Source: Micavibrio_A sp964539025 (GTDB lineage: Bacteria > Pseudomonadota > Alphaproteobacteria > Micavibrionales > Micavibrionaceae). From it: a stretch of 64,000 nt of DNA. The stretch is from contig CAZIFA010000004.1 of NCBI GenBank assembly GCA_964539025.1, forward strand, positions 124,001 through 188,000, read 5' to 3'. A program made the translations under genes and the position numbers. The notes below the pieces were generated by a model that saw only the letters and a list, made by a program, of their open reading frames with translations, was not told the DNA's origin and searched no databases. Of this stretch, positions 41,230 through 49,757 are shown piece by piece (the stretch's first letter is position 1; every line of letters starts with the position of its first letter).

Positions 41230-41729
41230 GTCAAAAATATAAATATCAGAAAAGCATAGCGATCCTATTCGCAATCCTTGGATTGCTATTTTATAGCACC
41301 ATTGTTTATGCAGAAGACAACACTGCGCAGCGCGAAAAATTAGAGGCTCTTGTAGATTTTGTTGATAGAAAAATAGACATAGAGCCTATTAATGCGGCTT
41401 CCTTAAATCCCTCTGAAACAAAGGCGCTAACTACGAAGTTTTTGCCTGTAATACAGGAAAAATGCATAGACATTCATATTGAAGCACAGACCCGCATAAT
41501 TAATGATTTTATTGGTTCTGTATACGGCTTGAGTACAGCAGCAAAAATCAGGGGCGCTGAACAAGCACGTCGTGAATCTCTTGAAATTGAAAAGCTAATG
41601 TACCAGTGCGCAAAAGATCATGGCTTTAAGCTGTCAGTTAAAGACATATTACGCGATGGCCGTTCAACAACTTGGCCGGAAATTTTTCAGAAAATGATCA
41701 CGTTATTCGTAGAGGCTGGCACCCCTTAA
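41220..41729 (+). CDS. exported protein of the element, unknown
   Basis: 169 residues. A signal peptide (IAILFAILGLLFYSTIVYA, cleavage before EDN) is followed by a helical mature domain of about 138 residues with two Cys (EKCIDIHIEAQTR and MYQCAKDHGF). It overlaps the lipoprotein gene in another frame, implying coupled translation of two envelope proteins. No family recognised. Confidence 0.6.
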   Translation: MQISQKYKYQKSIAILFAILGLLFYSTIVYAEDNTAQREKLEALVDFVDRKIDIEPINAASLNPSETKALTTKFLPVIQEKCIDIHIEAQTRIINDFIGSVYGLSTAAKIRGAEQARRESLEIEKLMYQCAKDHGFKLSVKDILRDGRSTTWPEIFQKMITLFVEAGTP

Positions 41730-41739
41730 GGATAAAAAG

Positions 41740-42111
41740 TTACTGCATGCATCGCAAATTATCTTCCCCAGCATCCTCACTTAACACGGCATGTATTTCT
41801 TCATCCCCAGCCAAAATCCGTTCTCTCAAACGTTGGATCTGATCAAGCCTTAGGCCAAGCCCCGGCTGCGCACGTTCTGCTGGATCAATCGCTTTTCGCT
41901 TTGGTGCCTGATAAGAAGCCAGTTCCGCGTACATGCGTCCCGCTGTGGCTAGATCGCCTTCCTTTTCAGCCTTATCCGCAATCCGCGCCATGCCCTCAAA
42001 TGGGCATCCCAGCTCTTTGATTTTCTGTTCAACGGCCAACGTGCGTTTATTCAACGATCCAGGTTTACGCCCTGCCCCTTCCCTATATCCGCCCTTTTCC
42101 GTGTTCATCAC
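41740..42111 (-). CDS. GRKPGS-motif protein (terminase small-subunit-like start)
   Basis: 123 residues. GGYREGAGRKPGSLNKRT is a motif seen at the N terminus of many phage and plasmid DNA-binding proteins, including small terminase subunits. The rest is helical (FEGMARIADKAEKEGDLATAG, LDQIQRLRERILAG). The second codon is also Met. It runs opposite to its neighbours. In a satellite context a TerS-like role is possible; the evidence is only the motif. Confidence 0.6.
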   Translation of the reverse strand: MMNTEKGGYREGAGRKPGSLNKRTLAVEQKIKELGCPFEGMARIADKAEKEGDLATAGRMYAELASYQAPKRKAIDPAERAQPGLGLRLDQIQRLRERILAGDEEIHAVLSEDAGEDNLRCMQ

Positions 42112-42171
42112 GTTACCTATGATAAAATTTGATTGTTTATCATTTTATCACAGATCAAAAAACTGTACCAA

Positions 42172-42375
42172 CTATAGGATAAAAACTTCAATGTGCGCGC
42201 GTATGAGAGGTTTAAAACGTTTGGAGCAGTTTTTCCTTATGGAAGAATTGCAGCGGATACTCAGGTGAAAATGGGCTGGAGCACCCAGTTTAACTTCAAA
42301 AGTCCGGCTTATACTACAAAGATAGGCGAGCTTCCCACAGCAAGGGCATAAAATATCGGTGATACTCCGCCCCAA
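42172..42375 (-). CDS. possible small zinc-ribbon protein (TTG start)
   Basis: 67 residues from a TTG codon. CPCCGKLAYLCSI near the N terminus and IRCNSSIRKNC later could bind zinc, as in Com-like phage proteins. There is no good ribosome-binding site and it is short, so it may be chance. Confidence 0.22.
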   Translation of the reverse strand: MGRSITDILCPCCGKLAYLCSISRTFEVKLGAPAHFHLSIRCNSSIRKNCSKRFKPLIRAHIEVFIL

Positions 42376-42392
42376 AACGCTCGTAAGTTTAA

Positions 42393-42405
42393 CTATCAGT
42401 GATAG
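42393..42405. promoter_or_regulatory. tetO-like palindromic operator
   Basis: CTATCAGTGATAG, a perfect 13-base inverted repeat around one G and identical to the core of the Tn10 tet operator. It overlaps a possible -10 (TAGAAT, 42403-42408) and sits 35 bp before the ATG of the GHKL-nuclease gene. No TetR gene is in the window. Confidence 0.55.
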
Positions 42406-42439
42406 AATAGAAATCTATTCAAGCGATTAGGAATTAAAA

Positions 42440-44437
42440 ATGAGCAACGTTAATATAAAACGGGCTGTAGAGAATATAAAACATGGGACATCCGTGTATA
42501 CGCCGCTCGTGGAGGTAATCGTAAATTCTATACAAGCTATAGATGAAGCAAAGGAGGAAAACGGGATCATTCATATCTATATTGAACGATCTGCGCAGGG
42601 AGATATGGAAGGCTTGCCGGATGTAACAGGGTTTAGGATTCAAGACAACGGCATTGGATTTGACGAAAAGAACCGTACTTCATTTGATACTCTATACACC
42701 GATAACAAAATGGACATTGGGGGAAAAGGATTTGGTCGATTCACCTATTTAAAATATTTCGACGAGGTGACAGTTCACAGCACATATAAAAATGCCGAGG
42801 CCTTTATGGCGCGCCGTTTCAAAATGGGTAAGAACACTGAAATAATTACTGATGAAACCAATGGCCACACGAAAAAAACCAAAACGGGTAGCGAGGTTCA
42901 TCTAAGGGGTATTAAAGCAGGGAAGTTTCAGGAAAAGAAAGTTGTAACTATAGGAAAGATTTTAGTCGAGAGGCTCCTCCCCTATTTTATAACGAAAGAT
43001 TATAAGTGCCCGCAAATAGCAATATCTGAAAGCGATGGGAAAGACGAAATTCAGCTAAATGGATTTGTCGAAAACCCCAAGTTTAAAAATATTACCGAAA
43101 TGGTAATCGACAATGGAAATTTTAGACTTGGTGAGAATGACAACAAGTATGACTTTGAAGTGCGACTTTTCAAATTTTACGCGCCCAAAAGTCAAAAAAG
43201 CAAAGTCAGTCTCGTTGCACACAAGAGGGAAGCTAGTGAGACAGCTATTCACAATTATGTTCCCGAGTTTGCAGAGGAGTTTTTTGAAACGTCGGGTGAG
43301 CAAGACACGGAGAAAAATTATATTATTAAGGCGTATGTCTTTGGAAAGTATTTGGATGACAATGTGTCATTAGAAAGAGGAGCCTTTAATTTTCCTAAGG
43401 AAGCCAATATGTTTTTTTCTATTGGACAGGAACAAATTGAAAGCGCGGCTTCCGCAATCGCTGCGGAAGCTATGGGGACCGATGTTAAAGCACGGCAAGA
43501 ACGTAAGCTTGAACGTATTAAAGATTACGTTGAAGCCGAAGCCCCTTGGCATCGCAAGTTACTAGAGTCTGCGGATTTATCCGGCATCCCCATGCACCCG
43601 ACAAAATCGGACATTGAAGAGAGGCTGCAAAGAATAAAATTCAATAAGGAATTAGAAACCAGAAAAGAAGTAAAAGAGATTTTGGAAGGAATCACCGTTG
43701 ATGATCTCGCAACGAAGATACCGGAAATTGTGGGAAGAATTACTGACACATCGCAAAATGATCTTATTCATTACATTGCTATGCGTAGAAGTGTAATCGA
43801 CTTATTTAAGAAAAGTTTAGAACTAACCGAAAGTGGGGCTTATAGAACAGAGGGTGATGTTCACGACATTATTTTTCCACGAAAAGGTGATACCGACAAA
43901 ACTAAATTTGAGGAACACAATTTATGGATACTTGATGAAAGGTTAAATTTTACTACCTTCGTCTCATCCGACCAACCTTTGAATGGTCCTAATTCAGATA
44001 GAACTGACTTATTAGTTTATAATAGAAGAGTATTATTTCGTGGTGAAAATGACCCGAGTAATCCGGTCACGATTTTTGAATTTAAACGTCCTCAGCGCGA
44101 GGATTTTACAAATCCTTCTTCCGATGAAGATCCTATTGCTCAAATAGTGCGCTACACGAATGCAATCAGAGGGGGCAAGTACAAAACCCCGCAAGGTCGA
44201 AGTATTGCTGTTTCTGATACCACGCCTTTTTTCGGTTATGTTGTTCTCGACTTGACACAGAAGGTCGCAGATTGGCTGCATAAAGAAAAAAACTTCAAAC
44301 CTATGCCGGACGGATTAGGATGGTTTCAATGGAATGAAAACATTAATCTGTATATTGAGGTACTAGGGTGGGACAAAATTATAAAAGACGCAGAAATGCG
44401 GAATAAGATTTTCTTCCATAAACTTAATATCCAATAA
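42440..44437 (+). CDS. GHKL ATPase fused to PD-(D/E)XK-type nuclease, candidate defence protein
   Basis: 665 residues, cytoplasmic. GHKL ATPase motifs: N box with Glu25 and Asn29 (PLVEVIVNSIQAIDEA), DNGIGFD with Asp69, GGKGFGRF (94-101), and KTGSEVHL as the later motif. A middle S5-like and helical region follows (SLERGAFNF, about residues 300-480). The C terminus has LWILDERLNF and then Asp523 in RTDLLVYN and Glu547-x-Lys549 in IFEFKRP, the pattern of PD-(D/E)XK nucleases. The plan recalls the paraMORC/MutL-like GHKL proteins of restriction islands. AGGA precedes the ATG. Confidence 0.8.
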   Translation: MSNVNIKRAVENIKHGTSVYTPLVEVIVNSIQAIDEAKEENGIIHIYIERSAQGDMEGLPDVTGFRIQDNGIGFDEKNRTSFDTLYTDNKMDIGGKGFGRFTYLKYFDEVTVHSTYKNAEAFMARRFKMGKNTEIITDETNGHTKKTKTGSEVHLRGIKAGKFQEKKVVTIGKILVERLLPYFITKDYKCPQIAISESDGKDEIQLNGFVENPKFKNITEMVIDNGNFRLGENDNKYDFEVRLFKFYAPKSQKSKVSLVAHKREASETAIHNYVPEFAEEFFETSGEQDTEKNYIIKAYVFGKYLDDNVSLERGAFNFPKEANMFFSIGQEQIESAASAIAAEAMGTDVKARQERKLERIKDYVEAEAPWHRKLLESADLSGIPMHPTKSDIEERLQRIKFNKELETRKEVKEILEGITVDDLATKIPEIVGRITDTSQNDLIHYIAMRRSVIDLFKKSLELTESGAYRTEGDVHDIIFPRKGDTDKTKFEEHNLWILDERLNFTTFVSSDQPLNGPNSDRTDLLVYNRRVLFRGENDPSNPVTIFEFKRPQREDFTNPSSDEDPIAQIVRYTNAIRGGKYKTPQGRSIAVSDTTPFFGYVVLDLTQKVADWLHKEKNFKPMPDGLGWFQWNENINLYIEVLGWDKIIKDAEMRNKIFFHKLNIQ

Positions 44438-44457
44438 AATCTGACATTCGTTAGACC

Positions 44458-45303
44458 CTAGTCTGATTTAGTGGGTTCCCAGCCTTCTTTTACATCTGTT
44501 GTTAATTGGTATTTATCTGTAGAGATTTTATTAATTGCTACCGCGCAAATTTTCCGCATTATAGGTAAAAGTTTGGCAACAGTATCCGCCTCTTTATGAT
44601 TCAAATGAGTCACACCTCGTATCATACGTTTTCCCCGCCCAGTCCGTACGTGAGCGCATCTATCGCGGTAAGTATGGATTAGCTCTACGGGATTTGTTGT
44701 TAATGCAGCATCGATGAAGCGTTGAGAGAAGGAATTGATAAGTTCTTCAAGCTCTGTCTTTTTCCAGATATGGCCATCTTTATACAAAGATTCCAAAACC
44801 ATGAAGAATGATAGAAAGCGATATTGGATAGGGATTTTATTGTCGATACCATCAGCATACAATCTCAAAACATAGCGAGTATCAAAAGCTGCGATAAATA
44901 AATTTTTGCTGTTTACTGGGTCATAATTTTTTTTACCCTCCTTTAGGGTCATTTGCATCCCAAAATTGTAAGGCTCGTCGTCATCAAAAAACTGCCAATA
45001 ACGTCCAAAATCTGCGAACGCTAAATTAATGTCACAGGTCAGACGTAGAATAGATATCATGTGCTCAGATAGGGCTTGGATGTGGGGGAACACGTGAGGG
45101 GGAAGTTCTTTCTCTTTTAGTTTTGTCACCTTAATCCGCAAAAACTCTGGCATACCTAAATCGTTGCAGAAAAGTGCAATCTCGAAATCTTCTTCTGTAT
45201 CATCGGTAGTAATGGGAATTTTGAAAGCTGCCTTTCTAGAGGGGGCATCATCTAGATTGGGGGGGTGAGGTTCAAAAGGTATGTAATAATGGCTGTATGG
45301 CAT
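44458..45303 (-). CDS. HEPN-like (ApeA-type) protein, candidate RNase
   Basis: 281 residues. The N-terminal half is beta-rich (IALFCNDLGMPEFLRIKV). The C-terminal helical half has RFLSFFMVLESLYKDG and TYRDRCAHVRTG, in which Arg213-x4-His218 fits the HEPN RNase motif (Rx4-6H), followed by ADTVAKLLPIMRKICAVAI. ApeA-like HEPN proteins are abortive-infection RNases. It converges on the GHKL-nuclease gene with 20 bp between stops. The start is at 45303; the frame upstream reads a tRNA remnant. Confidence 0.65.
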   Translation of the reverse strand: MPYSHYYIPFEPHPPNLDDAPSRKAAFKIPITTDDTEEDFEIALFCNDLGMPEFLRIKVTKLKEKELPPHVFPHIQALSEHMISILRLTCDINLAFADFGRYWQFFDDDEPYNFGMQMTLKEGKKNYDPVNSKNLFIAAFDTRYVLRLYADGIDNKIPIQYRFLSFFMVLESLYKDGHIWKKTELEELINSFSQRFIDAALTTNPVELIHTYRDRCAHVRTGRGKRMIRGVTHLNHKEADTVAKLLPIMRKICAVAINKISTDKYQLTTDVKEGWEPTKSD

Positions 45304-45319
45304 GATATCTATTCTCAGA

Positions 45320-45369
45320 TGGTGCGGGCGGGGGGCTTGAACCCCCACGAGGAAAGCCCTACAGATTTT
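45320..45369 (-). pseudogene. 3' half of a tRNA-Leu (att-like remnant)
   Basis: On the minus strand AAAATCTGT, a class II variable arm AGGGCTTTCCT, T-arm GGGGGTTCAAGCCCCC and GCCCGCACCA, that is the tRNA from the anticodon loop to CCA. No matching 5' half follows upstream. The acceptor side is one base short, so it is degenerate. Such halves are the usual scar of tRNA-targeted integration. Confidence 0.7.
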
Positions 45370-45707
45370 CTTACCCCTACGGCTTTCGCCGCGATCACCA
45401 AACGGTGATTTTGTGGTCTGGACTAATGTCGTCTCACTATCTATTTTCACTGTGCTAAACATATTTCCCCTAATCAGCAGTGATAATTAAGCACTGTGCT
45501 TTGCTTTCGCATAGTCTGGAATAGAAATACCAAACTTGCATTAGCATATAAGCAATTCTTAATCTGACTTTAGGTAAAAAGTAAAAATCCAAAAAATTTG
45601 TATCGTCGCCTCAATGCTATTCGAAAACTCATAAAGAGAAGTCCCGCCGGGGGTGACCACCCTTCCTATGTTATCCCATGCCCTAAAAACGATAGAAAAA
45701 TAGTCTT

Positions 45708-45728
45708 GGTGGTTGCTATGTGGTTGCA
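45708..45728. repeat. right-end arm-type repeat
   Basis: GGTGGTTGCTATGTGGTTGC differs by one base from 35911-35930 and has the same orientation. It is 49 bp inside attR. Confidence 0.65.
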
Positions 45729-45776
45729 AAGGCGATTCTAGCGAAAACGATATAACCATTAACCCCTTGAAAAGAT

Positions 45777-45853
<77 letters not shown>

Positions 45854-45858
45854 ACTGG

Positions 45859-46167
45859 CTATTTACTAGCATTATCCTTGGGGGGAATGTAACGGAAATT
45901 ATCGACATAATTGCGGGGGCGAACGATCCGCTCATGGGCCGTCGAGGCGCTGTATTCCCAGCCCTGCTCCTGGGCATAGGCAATGGCCTGTTCCCGGGTC
46001 GGAAAGCACAATTTAACCTGATTATTGGTGTCGCCGGACGCCGTCCAGCCCATCAGGGGTTCCGGCCCCCGGGCGGTTTCCAGCTCATATTCCAGCACCC
46101 AGCCCTTGGTCCGGCCAAGGCCCGATTGCATGGTATTCTTCGAAGGTCTGTAAATCCGTACTTTCAT
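45859..46167 (-). CDS. ETC complex I subunit, NDUFS4 type
   Basis: 102 residues. MKVRIYRPSKNTMQSG, WVLEYE, PEPLMGWTASGDTNNQVKLCF and GWEYS are the conserved region of the 18-kDa accessory subunit shared by alphaproteobacteria and mitochondria. It binds the peripheral arm of NADH dehydrogenase. It starts a separate leftward unit close to tRNA-Arg. Confidence 0.94.
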   Translation of the reverse strand: MKVRIYRPSKNTMQSGLGRTKGWVLEYELETARGPEPLMGWTASGDTNNQVKLCFPTREQAIAYAQEQGWEYSASTAHERIVRPRNYVDNFRYIPPKDNASK

Positions 46168-46235
46168 AATGGCTAGATTATAAAAGGAAATCCGCCCTAA
46201 TCCAGCTAATTTTCACTGTCATCCCCTCGCCCCCT

Positions 46236-46347
46236 TGTCACCCCCGCGAAGGCGGGGATCCAGTCCTTAACATGTGCGTGGCAAAGCCACGCTCTTTATG
46301 GATCCACGATGTTAATGCCTGCCTTTCGACAGGCCTCGGGGATGACA
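46236..46347. repeat. composite palindromic repeat (family C)
   Basis: TGTCACCCCCGCGAAGGCGG ... internal hairpin GTGCGTGGCAAAGCCACGC ... GCCTCGGGGATGACA. A partial TGTCATCCCC precedes it at 46217. Confidence 0.8.
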
Positions 46348-46412
46348 AGATTGAGAGGAGACTGTAAATATCCTTGCTCGTTTCTGCTAGCCTGTGTATG
46401 ACTTTGGCCTGT

Positions 46413-46489
<77 letters not shown>

Positions 46490-46512
46490 TTTTTCCACCA
46501 AATTTCAAATTT

Positions 46513-47382
46513 CTATTGTTTACCTTCTGCCTTAATTGCCTGCACTTTTGGATTTTCATTCAAGTAAGGTAGTTTTGAAGGATTATTTTTAACCTCATCT
46601 ATTGCTTTCTCCCATGCGACAAACCGCTCTACTCCAGCAGGATGTGTATCAAGGAAGGCCGCACGACTACTGCTGCTTTCACCGGCAAATTTTGACAGCA
46701 CGAGCATAACATTTTGGGCACGCTTCAAATTATACCCAGCACGAGACAATAGATACGCCGCCAGAAGATCTGCTTCGCGCTCCTGCTCTTTGGAATAACT
46801 GATTGCCCCGATTTCAGCGCCTGCATTCACCATATTTTCGATAGTTTGCTGGTTCTGCTGTTGCTGGTAAGGACTATAGTAAGGATTGTTGGCGTTTGCT
46901 GCTCCTAGAAGAACAGCGGTAATAATGCCAGAAATCGCCGCGCCGGTAGCTGCGTTCTCTGCTCTCTCTTGATTATGATTGGCCAAGTGATGTCCCATTT
47001 CATGCGCGACGACAGCTGCAACCTCATCATTGTTTTTTAAATACTGCATCATTCCACGATAAAGGGTTATCTTATAACCCTCACTCGCATACGCGTTTAC
47101 TTCGTCTTCTGGATTATATACGACTTGAAAATGGCAACTTTCATATTCCGTATATTTACAAAGAGGCTTCGTGTTTTTTGACAAGCGATCGGCAATACTT
47201 GCAAGCATTTGCTTATTCTTTTTATCGCTGCGCTCATAAACCTTTAAAGGCTCCTTATTGGTCTCAATTTTTTTCTGCATCGCCTGCATGTCAGCATCGC
47301 TAACTTGAGGAAGGCGATAAGCGGAACCTGCACATCCTGTCAAAGACAAGACACAGAAAGATAAGATAAATACACGGTGCAT
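46513..47382 (-). CDS. M48 family zinc metallopeptidase lipoprotein
   Basis: 289 residues. The signal peptide MHRVFILSFCVLSLTGC has lipobox LTGC. The M48 catalytic motif VVAHEMGHHLANH gives HExxH, and the third ligand is the Glu of EREADLLAAYLLSRAG. The Loi-type layout is near BepA/LoiP, outer-membrane quality-control proteases. The start is at 47382 with AAAGG upstream; a longer frame to 47451 would add 23 residues before the signal. Confidence 0.9.
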   Translation of the reverse strand: MHRVFILSFCVLSLTGCAGSAYRLPQVSDADMQAMQKKIETNKEPLKVYERSDKKNKQMLASIADRLSKNTKPLCKYTEYESCHFQVVYNPEDEVNAYASEGYKITLYRGMMQYLKNNDEVAAVVAHEMGHHLANHNQERAENAATGAAISGIITAVLLGAANANNPYYSPYQQQQNQQTIENMVNAGAEIGAISYSKEQEREADLLAAYLLSRAGYNLKRAQNVMLVLSKFAGESSSSRAAFLDTHPAGVERFVAWEKAIDEVKNNPSKLPYLNENPKVQAIKAEGKQ

Positions 47383-47490
47383 ATTTAATTGCCTTTCAAA
47401 ATATATGGAAAAATATGACATATCTTTGCGCAGTTTTACATTCTTTGGCAATAGACTACTGCGACCGAATGCCTATTAAAATTGATTATT

Positions 47491-47946
47491 TTACTGAAAA
47501 AACGGATGCTTTACCTTATCGCCCGCAACGATACCGAATTTTTTGGTGATGCCCCCATTGAGTTCCAGCACCGCGAGCGCGGGGCCTTCCGATGAGATGG
47601 ATGTCAGGTCGTTCGGCACCGCGCTGTCATGCACATGGCCTATCGTCCCGTCTTTGCGTATAAAGATCATATCGAGCGGAATTAGCGTGTTTTTCATCCA
47701 GAAAGCGCGTTTGTCTTCGGATGCAAATACAAACAGCATCCCGGCGTCTTTTGGCATTTCGGTGCGGCCCATCAGGCCGATCTCCTGCTGCTGCGGTGTC
47801 AGCGCCAATTCAATGTTGAAGCCATGTTCCTTGCCATCACGAGAAATAATGGTCAAATGCCGCGTCGGATCGACATTGGGTACATGTTTTTGATCGCACG
47901 CGCAAAGCGCCAGCAGGGCAAAGAAAACAATCAGGTATCTTTTCAT
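47491..47946 (-). CDS. DUF192 lipoprotein
   Basis: 151 residues. A signal peptide with Cys-containing LALCAC, then the DUF192 fold: FNIELALTPQQQEIGLMGRT, GMLFVF, AFWMKNTLIPLDMIFI and VLELNGG. Its start overlaps the stop of the ABC transporter gene by four bases, so it is in that operon. Function of DUF192 is unknown. Confidence 0.92.
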   Translation of the reverse strand: MKRYLIVFFALLALCACDQKHVPNVDPTRHLTIISRDGKEHGFNIELALTPQQQEIGLMGRTEMPKDAGMLFVFASEDKRAFWMKNTLIPLDMIFIRKDGTIGHVHDSAVPNDLTSISSEGPALAVLELNGGITKKFGIVAGDKVKHPFFQ

Positions 47947-49718
47947 CGCAATCCCGCGCCGTAAATCCGCGCATAAACACCGTCTTTGGTCAGAAGTTCG
48001 TTATGCTTGCCGCGCTCGGCTATACGCCCCTCTTCCAGCACGATGATCTGATCTGCGTTCTGCACGGTGGAAAGCCTGTGCGCGATAACAAGCGTGGTGC
48101 GTCCTTTTTGCAGTTCGGCGAGCGTGTTCTGGATCGCACGTTCGGCTTCGTTATCGAGCGCAGATGTCGCTTCATCAAGTAATAGGATGGGTGCGTTGCG
48201 GAGCACGGCGCGGGCGATAGCGATGCGTTGACGCTGTCCGCCCGAAAGTTTCAACCCTTCTTCGCCAAGTTTCGTATCGTATCCCTGCGGCAGACGACGG
48301 ATAAAATCATCGGCTTCGGCGGCAATAGCGGCCTTGATGATTTCGTCCTGATACGCACCTTTCCTGCCATAACCGATATTGGCCCAGACCGTGTCATCGA
48401 AAATCGTGATGTCCTGTGAAACCAGCGCTATATTCTGGCGCAATGAAGCGAGGGATAAATCACGGATATCATCCGTGCCGATCAAAATACGTCCCACCGT
48501 AGGATCGAAAAAGCGCGGGATCATGTTCATGATCGTCGTCTTGCCTGAACCCGATGGGCCAACGAGCGCTGTAACGGTTCCGCCATATACATTGAAGGAC
48601 ACACCATCGAGCGCCTTTTTGGCGCCCTCTTCATACTGATATTCCACGCCTTCGAACGTGATGTCGGGGTGCTGATACGAAGCGGTTTTTGCACCGCTAC
48701 GATCCGCGACATGCGGGTGTTGATCTATCATATCGAACACGCGATCAGCCGCGCCAAGCCCCATCTGGAACGAACTGTTCAGCTTGGCTATACGCTTCAT
48801 CGGTTCATACGACATCGAAAAGGCGGTGATGAAGGACAGCAATTCCCCCACCGTGCTGCGGTCTGCCGCCACCTGATACCCGCCATAGACGATGATGGCG
48901 AAAACGACGAGGCCGACGAGCGTTTCGTTAAACGGCGTAGAAATATTGTTTATCCGCACGGCCTTTATAGTTAGATCGCGAACCCTGAATATCGCTTTTT
49001 CGGCACGATCCCGCTCATGGTCTTCCATGCCATAGGCTTTGACCAAACGCACGCCCAGAAATATCTGGGACAGCATGTCTGATAATTTAGCGGAATCTTC
49101 CTGAATGCGCCCCGACATCTTGCGAAGGCGCCGTCCTACCCATGCGACGAACACAGCCGTGAACGGGAAGATGATGAAAATCATGCAAGATAAAAACCAG
49201 TCCTGATAAAACATGACACCGACGAGGAAGATCAGGGTTAAAAAGTTTTTCCCCATCCCCGTAATACCGTCCGTCACCGCCGCGCGCATGACATTGACGT
49301 CGCCGGTCATGCGGGAGATAAGCTGGCCGCTTGGGTTGGCGTGAAAGAAATTCAGGTCGAGATCAAGAAATTTCGAGAACATGTCATGCTGGATCGTGCC
49401 GACGATGGTCTGCCCGACGCGGTTCATGATAATCGTGTGCTGGTACGTGGCGATGCCGCGAACGATAAAAATAGCAAGAATGGCAAAACCGAGCAGCCAG
49501 ACGCGATCAAGATTCCCGGCGGTCAACACATCGTCCATAACAGGTTCGATCATCGCGGCGAAGGCGGCTGTCAATCCGGCGGAGAGCAGCATGAAAAAAC
49601 TCGCCGCCGCGACGCTGCCCGTGTGCGCCGCAACATAATTTTTCAGGATGCGGCGCACAAGAAGCATTGTGGGCCTTTTGTGCATGACCGGCAGTGGCTT
49701 ATCCAAGGTTTCTTTCAT
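47943..49718 (-). CDS. ABC transporter with fused ATPase (MsbA-like exporter)
   Basis: 591 residues. Six membrane helices in residues about 30-320, then one nucleotide-binding domain: Walker A GPSGSGKTT, Q loop LVSQDITIFDDTV, signature LSGGQRQRIAIARAVL, Walker B ILLLDEATSALD and H loop VIAHRLST. Likely a lipid or lipid-A flippase. The start is at 49718 (MKETLDK); the longer frame overlaps the divergent patatin gene. Confidence 0.93.
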   Translation of the reverse strand: MKETLDKPLPVMHKRPTMLLVRRILKNYVAAHTGSVAAASFFMLLSAGLTAAFAAMIEPVMDDVLTAGNLDRVWLLGFAILAIFIVRGIATYQHTIIMNRVGQTIVGTIQHDMFSKFLDLDLNFFHANPSGQLISRMTGDVNVMRAAVTDGITGMGKNFLTLIFLVGVMFYQDWFLSCMIFIIFPFTAVFVAWVGRRLRKMSGRIQEDSAKLSDMLSQIFLGVRLVKAYGMEDHERDRAEKAIFRVRDLTIKAVRINNISTPFNETLVGLVVFAIIVYGGYQVAADRSTVGELLSFITAFSMSYEPMKRIAKLNSSFQMGLGAADRVFDMIDQHPHVADRSGAKTASYQHPDITFEGVEYQYEEGAKKALDGVSFNVYGGTVTALVGPSGSGKTTIMNMIPRFFDPTVGRILIGTDDIRDLSLASLRQNIALVSQDITIFDDTVWANIGYGRKGAYQDEIIKAAIAAEADDFIRRLPQGYDTKLGEEGLKLSGGQRQRIAIARAVLRNAPILLLDEATSALDNEAERAIQNTLAELQKGRTTLVIAHRLSTVQNADQIIVLEEGRIAERGKHNELLTKDGVYARIYGAGLR

Positions 49719-49757
49719 AATTTCTGTGATAAACTTATCGTGGTAGGTTAGCAAGGT

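Noticed and set aside
41008..41729. Rz/Rz1-like spanin pair
   Set aside because: The overlap and the lipoprotein are suggestive, but the order is reversed, the lipoprotein is not Pro-rich, and the second protein has a cleavable signal rather than an anchor and coiled coil.
45303..45462. Start of the HEPN-like gene at 45462
   Set aside because: The added 53 residues translate the tRNA-Leu remnant and flanking DNA; 45303 begins the coherent protein.
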